Assembly: GCF_000025985.1 (NCBI RefSeq)
Contig: NC_003228.3
Location: 4,154,001-4,218,000 of the forward strand
Reading direction: 5' to 3'
Source: Bacteroides fragilis NCTC 9343
GTDB lineage: Bacteria > Bacteroidota > Bacteroidia > Bacteroidales > Bacteroidaceae
DNA length: 64,000 nucleotides
Shown here: positions 25,019 to 32,970 of the stretch, piece after piece
Position numbering within the stretch: the stretch's first letter is position 1
Layout of the letters: the number at the start of each line of letters is the position of its first letter
Program-made: the position numbers and the translations under genes
Notes under the pieces: model-generated
What the model was told of the DNA's origin: nothing
What the model saw: only the letters and a program-made list of their open reading frames with translations
The model's database searches: none

Positions 25019-26821
25019 TTAATCAATCAGTCTCACCGCTCCTTTATCGGCAGAGCTTACCATGCTGGCATACGCTTTAAGACTTTTAGGCACATAGCGT
25101 TCACGAGTGACCGGAGTCATCGGACGTGCAGCCAGTTCTTCATCGGTCAGTCGCACGTTGATAGTCCGTTCGGGGATATTGATTTCGATGATATCACCAT
25201 CCTTAATCTTTCCGATATTACCTCCGGCTGCTGCTTCGGGAGAGATATGCCCGATGCTGAGTCCCGATGTACCTCCGCTGAAACGGCCGTCGGTTATCAG
25301 CGCACACTCCTTGCCCAAGTGGCGCGATTTGATATAAGAGGTAGGATAAAGCATTTCCTGCATACCGGGACCTCCCTTCGGACCCTCGTGCGTGATGACG
25401 ACTACATCTCCGCTGACAACTTTTCCTCCGAGTATCCCATTGCAGGCTGCTTCCTGTGAATCGAACACCTTTGCCGGACCGGTAAACTTCCAGATGCTCT
25501 CGTCCACTCCGGCCGTTTTCACCACACAACCATCCTGGGCAATATTTCCTTTCAGTACGGCCAGTCCTCCGTCTTTGCTATATGCGTGCTCTATGTCTCG
25601 AATGCACCCTTCGGCACGGTCCGTATCCAGCTCTTTATAATAGACGTCCTGAGAGCCGAGCACCAGATTGAACTTTCCGGCAGCCGCACTCTTATACTTT
25701 TTAATAGCCTCTTCACATACGTTCGGGCTAGTTATATCATATTTATCTATCGCCTCACCCAATGTCATCCCGTCGATACGCACTACAGACGTATCGATCA
25801 ATCCGGCTTTGGCAAGTTGTCCCATAATCCCCATGATACCTCCGGCACGGTTTACATCCTGAATATGATACTTCTGTGTATTCGGCGCCACCTTACACAA
25901 GCATGGGCTCTTGCGTGAAAGCATATCGATATCGTCCATTTTAAAGTTCGCCTCCGCTTCATGGGCTATCGCCAGCAGGTGAAGTACCGTATTGGTAGAT
26001 CCTCCCATCGCGATGTCCAGCGTCATGGCATTCAGGAATGCCTCACGGGTGGCAATGCTCCGGGGAAGTACGCTTTCATCACCGTCCCGATAATATTTAT
26101 AGGTATTTTCTACAATCAGTTTCGCAGCATCTTTGAACAATTGGGTACGGTTGGCATGAGTCGCCACAATCGTTCCGTTTCCGGGGAGAGCCAGACCGAT
26201 CGCTTCGTTCAGGCAGTTCATCGAATTGGCGGTAAACATTCCCGAACAACATCCGCAAGTGGGACAGGCCCGATTCTCGATCTTGGAGACTTCTTCATCA
26301 CTCACACTTTCGTCGGCCGACTTAATCATCGCATCAATCAGGTCCAAATGCTGTCCATCCAGTTCACCGGCTTCCATCGGACCTCCGGATACAAATACAG
26401 TAGGAATATTCAGTCTCATAGCCGCCATCAACATCCCCGGAGTGATTTTGTCACAATTGCTGATACATACCATGGCATCCGCTTTATGGGCATTCACCAT
26501 ATATTCCACACTATCGGCAATGATATCCCGGGAAGGAAGGGAATAAAGCATTCCGTCATGTCCCATGGCAATACCATCATCAATGGCAATCGTATTGAAT
26601 TCCGCAGCAAAGCATCCCAGCTTCTCAATTTCTTTTTTCACCAGCTGACCTATTTCATGTAGATGTACATGTCCCGGAACAAACTGAGTAAACGAATTGA
26701 CGATGGCAATGATAGGTTTGCCTAATTGCTCTTTTTTCATACCATTGGCTGCCCAAAGTGCCCGGGCGCCTGCCATGCGGCGACCCTGTGTGCTGAACGA
26801 ACTGCGTAACTGCTTTTTCAT
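25019..26821 (-). CDS. ilvD: Dihydroxy-acid dehydratase
   Basis: This 600-residue iron-sulfur enzyme performs the third common step of Ile/Val synthesis. Cluster cysteines appear in [10 protein letters not shown] (near 124) and [19 protein letters not shown] (near 192-210). [28 protein letters not shown] and the C-terminal [21 protein letters not shown] are diagnostic. It is the first structural gene after the attenuator; its ATG lies 22 bases after the terminator hairpin. Confidence 0.96.
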
Positions 26822-26842
26822 TTCAATATTCCTTTTAAGTAA

Positions 26843-26920
26843 AGAGCCTTCCCCACTGTAGTGAGAAAGGCTCTAAATCATATCTTCTATCTGTACGAAT
26901 ACATACATAACCTTTCTCAC
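26843..26920 (-). promoter_or_regulatory. Transcription attenuator of the ilv operon (antiterminator/terminator pair)
   Basis: Three segments on the minus-strand RNA can pair in two ways. Segment A, GTGAGAAAGG (26911-26920), overlaps the leader stop codon. Segment B, CCTTTCTCAC (26861-26870), is its perfect 10-bp complement. Segment C (26843-26856) pairs with B and its flank (26861-26874) as a 14-bp stem with a 4-base loop; two positions pair only as G-U and only in minus-strand RNA. A short T-rich stretch follows. A ribosome stalled on the Ile/Val codons leaves A free to capture B (read-through). One that reaches the stop covers A and lets B:C terminate. Mechanism is inferred from the classic enterobacterial model. 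Confidence 0.8.
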
Positions 26921-26991
26921 GCTCTTGATGGAATCACCACGACGCGAATAATATGCAGGACTGCCAGGTTAATTGATGTATGATTATTCAT
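26917..26991 (-). CDS. ilvL: ilv operon leader peptide
   Basis: A 24-codon open frame runs from ATG at 26989-26991 to TGA at 26917-26919. Ten of 24 residues are branched-chain: Ile7, Leu9, Val11, Leu12, Ile14, Ile15, Val17, Val18, Val19 and Ile20, with the dense cluster HIIRVVVIP near the end. The promoter lies 30 bases upstream, and the stop codon overlaps the antiterminator strand. Composition and placement are those of an amino-acid attenuation leader like enterobacterial ilvL. The symbol is by analogy; there need be no sequence homology. Confidence 0.8.
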   Translation of the reverse strand: MNNHTSINLAVLHIIRVVVIPSRA

Positions 26992-27020
26992 AACTTCTAT
27001 TTTCTATTCTTTGATTGCTG

Positions 27021-27051
27021 CAAAGGTAAGTGCTTTTTTATAAACTCCAAA
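27021..27051 (-). promoter_or_regulatory. Promoter of the ilv operon
   Basis: On the minus strand TTTG (27048-27051) is followed after exactly 19 bp by TACCTTTG (27021-27028). The start would fall near 27014, about 23 bases before the leader ATG. Confidence 0.75.
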
Positions 27052-27144
27052 CAAATTGAAGAAAAAAATCACCTAAAACAAAATAATTGTAAGCAAAGCC
27101 CATCTTTAAATATGTATTTATCATTCAAAAACCTATATTCCCAA

Positions 27145-28323
27145 CTATTTCTTATTATAATGTACTAATTTAAAACGCCGGAATCTCAGTTTGTTTTCAT
27201 CAAAAGACGGATTCTTGTAATGGCTGTCACTTAAATACAAGCCGTCTTTACCTATATAGTGCAAGGTAGATATATACGTAAAATCCGGAAAACGAGTCTC
27301 CCCGATAACATCAAAATCTTCATTCAGAATCATTATAGAGAAAGATTTACGCCCATATTGCCATATATTCAGATAATTTTTCTCCCCGTCCAAATCCGCT
27401 TTCAAGTATACAAAACGGTAATAGACTTTCCGATATTTATCATAAATCAGATTTCCGTAACAAGGAATTTCTGAGCTTGCTTTCATCGCCCCATCAAAAT
27501 CCTGTGGAGGATTCTCCTTGATTGCAGGCTTATCGATATATCGACTCTTTACTTTGATTTTTTTCATTTCTCCATCTTGTAGAGAAACTACGTAAATATC
27601 TTCATCAAAAAAGAAAGAGAATACAAATTGATCCTTGTCATTTAAACAGCAACTATATGAGAGTTCATTACCTAAGGATGGTTTAGTAACATCATCCGAA
27701 GACATAATAGGAGGAAACTTAATTGAAAAAGGACTGAGCACATTTTTAACCGTATCAACCACGACGTAGACAGGAGATTTTTCCATCACTTTGTTCCCTA
27801 AACGCATATTGACGGTTTGGGGTATATACATTTTCCCGTTATTAAAGTAAATAGGGCGATATGCAAAGGTTATGGCTCCGAAAGGCAATAGAGGTATCCC
27901 ATCATCCGTTTTCTCTGTTATAATCTCACGTTTTTTCTTGCCCGACTCTTCCATCACAAACACTTTACTTTGTTGCAAACTGGGCAAATATATTTCATCA
28001 AAATCAATAATATGATATCCTCCGAACATACCAACACCATTAGCCCCCTCTCTATCAAAGAAGATGCTTTTCACAAACTCTCCCGACTGCAAATCATAAA
28101 CACAAATCTCTGGTTCCAATTGATTCTGAAAAGTTAGGTATTCATGCCCATCTTTATCAATAAAAGGGAATAGAGCCTTTATTCCTAACGTCACATTATC
28201 GGCCAATAAATAAACAACAGAATCTTCTGTCAGTTCCAGACCGGCATCCGCAGACTCCTTCTTACCGCCGGAACAGGATATTGCCAAAATAAAAACTCCC
28301 AGAATCCCAATTATATTTTTCAT
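27145..28323 (-). CDS. DUF4221-type lipoprotein (probable beta-propeller)
   Basis: This 392-residue protein has a signal peptide with lipobox (LAISCSGG, Cys near 17) and no membrane segment afterwards. The remainder shows repeated beta-rich units with aromatic and charged turns (YLTFQNQLEPEICVYDL, NNGKMYIPQTVNM, YSCCLNDKDQFVFSFFFD), as in the DUF4221 and 6-bladed-propeller lipoproteins of Bacteroides. I recognise no catalytic residues. It stands alone between the ilv promoter region and a repeat island. Function is unknown; periplasmic or surface sensing or binding is possible. Confidence 0.75.
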   Translation of the reverse strand: MKNIIGILGVFILAISCSGGKKESADAGLELTEDSVVYLLADNVTLGIKALFPFIDKDGHEYLTFQNQLEPEICVYDLQSGEFVKSIFFDREGANGVGMFGGYHIIDFDEIYLPSLQQSKVFVMEESGKKKREIITEKTDDGIPLLPFGAITFAYRPIYFNNGKMYIPQTVNMRLGNKVMEKSPVYVVVDTVKNVLSPFSIKFPPIMSSDDVTKPSLGNELSYSCCLNDKDQFVFSFFFDEDIYVVSLQDGEMKKIKVKSRYIDKPAIKENPPQDFDGAMKASSEIPCYGNLIYDKYRKVYYRFVYLKADLDGEKNYLNIWQYGRKSFSIMILNEDFDVIGETRFPDFTYISTLHYIGKDGLYLSDSHYKNPSFDENKLRFRRFKLVHYNKK

Positions 28324-28584
28324 GTTTACTATTATTAATCATGTAATCACCTATACCAAAGCCATTATTATTTTCCCCTAAATTAAACAATTATTTAACT
28401 GAAAATAAAATCAACAGATAAAAAATGCCCTGAGACCATTAATTAATATTTCCAAGAGCAAGACACAATGCATCCTAAACAATTATTTTGCGATAGTTCT
28501 CTCAGGAACAAAGCAGAGAAACATCAATCATAAACAGAGAAAGAAGAAAAGAGCGGAAAGAGCAGATTAAGACCAAACCAATAA
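28324..28584. other. Intergenic, no gene seen
   Basis: AT-rich non-coding sequence upstream of the DUF4221 lipoprotein gene; it should hold that gene's promoter, but no convincing -33/-7 pair is visible. No open frame of note. Confidence 0.5.
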
Positions 28585-28667
28585 AACATGGGGATGTTGT
28601 GCAGTAAAACATCCCCATGTTATAGCACAAAACATCCGGATGTTTTATACAACAACATCCGGATGTT
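28585..28667. repeat. Palindromic word-repeat island (AACATSSSSATGTT)
   Basis: Four 14-bp words follow one another: AACATGGGGATGTT (28585-28598), its exact reverse complement AACATCCCCATGTT (28608-28621), and two copies of the self-palindrome AACATCCGGATGTT (28631-28644 and 28654-28667). The first two form a 14-bp hairpin with a 9-base loop. The last copy ends in a T-run on the plus strand. The island lies 42 bases beyond the end of the collagen-like operon and may end its transcript. Confidence 0.85.
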
Positions 28668-28709
28668 TTTACGCAAAGAGTCTAAAGTTTCAAAGTAAAC
28701 AATGGCATA

Positions 28710-30785
28710 TTACTGACGAATAAAACGTATGCTAAATCCGTAACCACGACTATATGTATTCGTAGACTGTGGTACGGATACATTCGAAGGATTGATGGAG
28801 AGCGCCCAGCAATTATACCCATCGACACTGCTAAACCACCAATACCCGACTTCATCTTTTTCCTGGAAAGCAAAAGGTTCATCAGCATCACGCCGTCCAC
28901 CGGGTTTTCCCACAAACCCGGCAATACTCAATGCCTCGGCCACTTTAGAATCCCCACCCAGGAAATTCCGCAATTTATCCCAATCGCCCAAATGATTCGG
29001 TATTTTCCAGCCTTCAGTAACTAAAGACGTAGAACCGGAAAACACACCTGCATTGTACAACAGTCCATATTGATTGCGAATGGTCCGGCTATCTTCCGTA
29101 ATGCCGGCGGGAAAACCATATACAGCATATCTCGGGTTAGCATCTTTTCTCCATTCCGAAGAAATGACTCCTGCACTGTTTGTTATCGTCCGCAGATTGT
29201 CCGCCATCCAATATTGGGTACCGATTTTCATCACCCGATATGAGTTGCCTTCATTATCAGTAGTCAGATAAGGACGGAGTCCGTTTGCCTGACTATCCGA
29301 GTAGCCGATATAATCGCCGGTTATAAAACTCACTCCGTCTTCTGTAAACAGGGAGGTGAATGGTTGCGTATTGGTACCCGGCGTATAAACGGTAGTCAGA
29401 TAGTCTACTTTCCCTCCGTTATCCAATACCATTCCTTCGCCAAACGCTTTGTTATAAACATTATAAGGATAAAAGACCGAGGCACTTTTACCCGATCCAA
29501 ATGAATAATCGGGAATAAACTCATGACATAGTTCTCCTACTTTCACTCCCTCAACATAAAGTTCATAAACAAACGAACGGGAAGAATCGGGCACTTTAAA
29601 TTCAAGCAATAAAGTGACTCCGAGCGTTGCCGACAACTTCTTGCCGTCCTTGGCTGTCAATTCAAGAATAGCAGTACCGGACAAGGCTCCATCGGCCGAG
29701 CTTTTATCAGGAGCAATCACCGTCATCTCCCCGGTGGTGTCCGACGTATATTGGGCCGTAACTGTCCAACCGACCGGAGCCGTACATACCGGAGCAATAC
29801 TTTTATTTACGCCACTGCAAGTAAACGTAAAGGTCAGAGACTCACTCCGATGAAAATACGTCACTCCCGAAGCCGCCAATTCTACCTGTGCCCCTCCCCA
29901 CTCCGGCACTTTAAATATGGTTCCATCAGTCAGATAAAATACAATATAACCGTCTTCACTGACCACCTTCCGGAACATAGGATCACCGGACGCACCTTTC
30001 GCTTTCATCGGATTGCCCGCAGCATCTTTCAATTCGACAGGACCGCTCCCATAATCAAGCGTCCAGTATCCTGCCGCATTGACCCCAATGACCGGAACAA
30101 TACCATCGGTTCCCGAAGCTCTGACCTTTTGCCCGTTGTTGTCCAAAAGAAAAGAAGATGTTCCATCGGCATTCTTGATAGCCCAATACAGATGTCCGTC
30201 CGTATCCATTTTCATAGTGACGACGGGAGCTGTCCCATTCTGTCCTTTGTCTCCTTCCGGACCGTCCGTACCGTCTGTTCCATCCTGGCCATCTTTACCA
30301 TCGGTACCGTCCTGGCCATCTTTGCCATCGGTACCGTCCTGACCGTCTTTACCGTCAGTACCATCCTGTCCGTCTTGCCCATCGATACCGTCTTGACCGT
30401 CTTTACCGTCGGTACCATCCTGACCGTCTTTGCCATCGGTACCGTTCTGACCATTCTGACCATCCTGACCATCTTCTCCTTTTTTACCATCGTCTCCTTT
30501 CTCGCCATTCTTGATGACAATCGTACCACTTTTGAAAAAACTGATGGTATAGCCGCTTCCGTCTGCAAGTTCCTTGAAACCGGTAATATAATCACCTGAT
30601 TCAGACGAATTAATGATCAGCTTCAAAGCAACGATATCCCTATTCATATTTTTGCACAACTCCTCGATAGAGTTTGCCTGCCCCTCCATTTCCGCGTGAT
30701 TCTTCAACACCTCGTTCATCTCCTCCTGGCTACAGGCGGTTGCGAAGAACAGACAGAGAAACAATAGTTTGATTATATGATTCAT
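28710..30785 (-). CDS. Collagen-like surface lipoprotein, third paralogue
   Basis: This 691-residue protein has a lipobox (FFATACSQ, Cys18) and a helical neck (about 20-60) resembling the DUF4988/PL29 N-terminal domain. Thirty Gly-X-Y triplets (94-183) follow, dominated by GTD, GKD and GQD. Then come a segment with two DGxxYW-type beta repeats, a central beta domain, and a C-terminal FISUMP-type domain (SYRVMKIGTQYWMADNLRT near 540, then WKIPNHLGDWDKL and a final GYGFSIRFIRQ). The ATG at 30783-30785 gives a proper signal peptide. It is the last gene of the operon, 16 bases after the second paralogue. Collagen without Pro-hydroxylation occurs in bacteria, here stabilised by Lys/Asp charge pairs (inference). 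Function unknown; surface fibre or ligand binding is likely. Confidence 0.85.
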   Translation of the reverse strand: MNHIIKLLFLCLFFATACSQEEMNEVLKNHAEMEGQANSIEELCKNMNRDIVALKLIINSSESGDYITGFKELADGSGYTISFFKSGTIVIKNGEKGDDGKKGEDGQDGQNGQNGTDGKDGQDGTDGKDGQDGIDGQDGQDGTDGKDGQDGTDGKDGQDGTDGKDGQDGTDGTDGPEGDKGQNGTAPVVTMKMDTDGHLYWAIKNADGTSSFLLDNNGQKVRASGTDGIVPVIGVNAAGYWTLDYGSGPVELKDAAGNPMKAKGASGDPMFRKVVSEDGYIVFYLTDGTIFKVPEWGGAQVELAASGVTYFHRSESLTFTFTCSGVNKSIAPVCTAPVGWTVTAQYTSDTTGEMTVIAPDKSSADGALSGTAILELTAKDGKKLSATLGVTLLLEFKVPDSSRSFVYELYVEGVKVGELCHEFIPDYSFGSGKSASVFYPYNVYNKAFGEGMVLDNGGKVDYLTTVYTPGTNTQPFTSLFTEDGVSFITGDYIGYSDSQANGLRPYLTTDNEGNSYRVMKIGTQYWMADNLRTITNSAGVISSEWRKDANPRYAVYGFPAGITEDSRTIRNQYGLLYNAGVFSGSTSLVTEGWKIPNHLGDWDKLRNFLGGDSKVAEALSIAGFVGKPGGRRDADEPFAFQEKDEVGYWWFSSVDGYNCWALSINPSNVSVPQSTNTYSRGYGFSIRFIRQ
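30237..30506 (-). repeat. Gly-X-Y coding tandem repeat, third paralogue
   Basis: Ninety codons of (Gly-X-Y)30 are encoded by near-identical 9- and 18-bp DNA units coding for GTDGKDGQD, so copy number could change in frame by slippage or recombination. Confidence 0.85.
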
Positions 30786-30801
30786 ATTCATTAGAGTTAA
30801 A

Positions 30802-32952
30802 TTAATAATTTGCATCCCGGACACAACGAATGCTGTTACCTTCACCCGCCAACGCATTGCCAGAAGTCAACAGTTCTACAGAATTAGATTTGTAGGACAT
30901 CCGGATGCGATAACTCGTTTCCGTCGACCACCATTGCCCTGTTGTTTCCTGGGCTCCGGTACTGCCATTACCGCCATCAACCGTATTAGCAGGCAAAGCC
31001 GTAAAACCGGTCAGATTGTTCGCCTCTATTCCCGTATCCTCCAACCAATTTCCAATTCCTTTCCCAACAGCTGTCGACTTCAGTTTACGTGCATCTGCCC
31101 CCACAAAGTCTACCAATGCTTGCAGTTCTGCTTTAGAAGGAACATGCCATCCTTGGGGAGCTATATTTCCTTTCATTGCAAACTGATTGTAAAGTACACC
31201 GTACAGGTTGCGATATTGCATAGCTCCCGGAGCATTGGCATTAACCGCCCGGTCGACCTGACAGGCCGGAAAACCTTTCCCGCACTGAATTCCCCAATCC
31301 AGAGATGTGGCAAAACCGGTAGGAATAGGAGTACCATCATTAAATTGGGTTGTCTTCAGATTTTCTCCCATCCAGTAGAGACTACCTATTTTTACAACCC
31401 GGTAAGCATATCCCTGCACATCGACAGCCAAGGAAGCTTTCAGCCCGCAAACAGTCCCGCTCACCAGTCCGTCTGCCCCATCTGCCGCCATCACATACCG
31501 GCTACCGTCTTCCGTAAGTATGGCAGTGGACGACGGATTGCCGGCCACCGGCATATATCCTGTTCCGTCATGCTGTATCGATGCTCCGTTTTCCAAGATC
31601 AGTCCGGAACCAAAAGTACGCGAAGCAGCATTATAAGAATAGACTACTGTAGCCCGGTCCGTCGTGGAATACGCCGGCACATACTCCCGGCATATTTCTC
31701 CTACTTTAACTCCCTCCATCAATACGTCATAAACCAGAGAACTATTGAACTTCGGAAGTTCAATACGATAATACAACGTTACCAGGATATCTGCCCGGAC
31801 AGTATTTCCCAAAGCATCTGTGCCTTCTATCGTTATTCTTTCCGAAGCCGGCAGAGTCGAACCGGCAGCAGGTGCTTTCACAGTCAGCGTCCCTTGCAAA
31901 GCTTTCGGCTGATAATTAATCGTAGCATCCCATGTTCCTGCCACTTTTACTATCTGTCGGAAACTGCTACAATCAAACGTAACGTCCTGCGTTACTCCAC
32001 GATGGAAGAAAAGTGGCCCCGTTTCATTGAATATCAATTTACTGTCTCCGGTTTTGGCCACTTTATAGATGCTCCCGTCAGTCATGGTAAACACGACATA
32101 TTCAGGATTACCGGTATTCACAGAAGCAAAGATGGACGGGCTGCCATCTGTCACCGTAGCCACTATCTTCTCTCCGCTTCCTCCTGTGATCCATTTCGTT
32201 ACACCTCCGACAGTAACCTGCCAATAGTATTCACCATCGGTATCTTTAGCTATGCCGACAGATGGAGTGACACCATTCACAGGAGTCATGATCACCTTGT
32301 TACCTTCTCCATCCGTCAGCCACTCTACCGCTCCGCCACCTATTTGTACAGTCCAGTAATAATTGCCATCCGTATCCCGTTTGGCACCCAGCAACGGAGT
32401 ATCTCCTGCAGGACCTTTCACGCCGTCTTTACCGTCGTTACCGTCAACTCCGTCTTTGCCATCCTCACCATTGACACCGTCCTGTCCGTCACTGCCATTA
32501 TGCCCATCGGTACCATCAGTTCCGTTCGACCCGTTTTGACCGTCGGCTCCGTTCTGACCGTCAACGCCGTCTTTACCGTCCGTACCATCCGTGCCGTTTG
32601 CTCCATCACTGCCATTCTCACCATTGGCACCGTCATTGCCATTTTCTCCTTTATTCCCCGTCAGGCCATTCTTTATAAGAATATCTCCTCCTTTATGAAA
32701 AACAATCAGTGTACCGCTTCCATCAGGCAATTCGGTCACACTCTCAATGTAATCATGAGTCGGTATCGTATTCACTATCGTGGCAAGCAGCCTCACTTCA
32801 TTATTGGTATCGGATATCCATTCCCGGAGTTTTCCCATCCGTACATTCAGTTCGGCTTCCCGGCGCAGGGCCTCGTTAATGTCCTCCTGAACACAGCCTC
32901 CCGCCAACAGAACCGACAAAATGATAAACATATATTTTTTATATCTCTTCAT
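30802..32952 (-). CDS. Collagen-like surface lipoprotein, second paralogue
   Basis: This 716-residue protein shares the architecture of its two neighbours: lipobox LLAGGC (Cys20), helical neck (about 22-60), 29 Gly-X-Y triplets (96-182, richer in Asn and Ser: GAN, GEN, GSN), beta repeats with DGNYYWTVQIGGG and DGEYYWQVTVGG, a central beta domain and a FISUMP-type C-terminus (AYRVVKIGSLYWMGENLKT, GWHVPSKAELQALV, NSIRCVRDAN). Unlike paralogues one and three, its neck lacks the Cys of the LCKKLN/LCKNMN motif (it reads KLREWI). It starts 18 bases after the first paralogue. A structural or binding role is inferred. Confidence 0.85.
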   Translation of the reverse strand: MKRYKKYMFIILSVLLAGGCVQEDINEALRREAELNVRMGKLREWISDTNNEVRLLATIVNTIPTHDYIESVTELPDGSGTLIVFHKGGDILIKNGLTGNKGENGNDGANGENGSDGANGTDGTDGKDGVDGQNGADGQNGSNGTDGTDGHNGSDGQDGVNGEDGKDGVDGNDGKDGVKGPAGDTPLLGAKRDTDGNYYWTVQIGGGAVEWLTDGEGNKVIMTPVNGVTPSVGIAKDTDGEYYWQVTVGGVTKWITGGSGEKIVATVTDGSPSIFASVNTGNPEYVVFTMTDGSIYKVAKTGDSKLIFNETGPLFFHRGVTQDVTFDCSSFRQIVKVAGTWDATINYQPKALQGTLTVKAPAAGSTLPASERITIEGTDALGNTVRADILVTLYYRIELPKFNSSLVYDVLMEGVKVGEICREYVPAYSTTDRATVVYSYNAASRTFGSGLILENGASIQHDGTGYMPVAGNPSSTAILTEDGSRYVMAADGADGLVSGTVCGLKASLAVDVQGYAYRVVKIGSLYWMGENLKTTQFNDGTPIPTGFATSLDWGIQCGKGFPACQVDRAVNANAPGAMQYRNLYGVLYNQFAMKGNIAPQGWHVPSKAELQALVDFVGADARKLKSTAVGKGIGNWLEDTGIEANNLTGFTALPANTVDGGNGSTGAQETTGQWWSTETSYRIRMSYKSNSVELLTSGNALAGEGNSIRCVRDANY
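32407..32667 (-). repeat. Gly-X-Y coding tandem repeat, second paralogue
   Basis: Eighty-seven codons of (Gly-X-Y)29, more diverged at DNA level than in the flanking paralogues. Confidence 0.85.
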
Positions 32953-32970
32953 GATTTCCTGTTTTAAAGA

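Noticed and set aside
26822..27020. Leucine- or other ligand-binding riboswitch upstream of ilvD
   Set aside because: The leader peptide and A/B/C pairing explain the region fully; no riboswitch-type multi-stem core is visible.
30934..32967. A 677-codon open frame on the plus strand, antisense to the second collagen-like gene
   Set aside because: It mirrors the sense gene almost end to end, is very Arg/Ser/Ile rich and has no domain; repeat codon bias on the other strand keeps it open. The sense gene has lipobox, collagen and FISUMP features.
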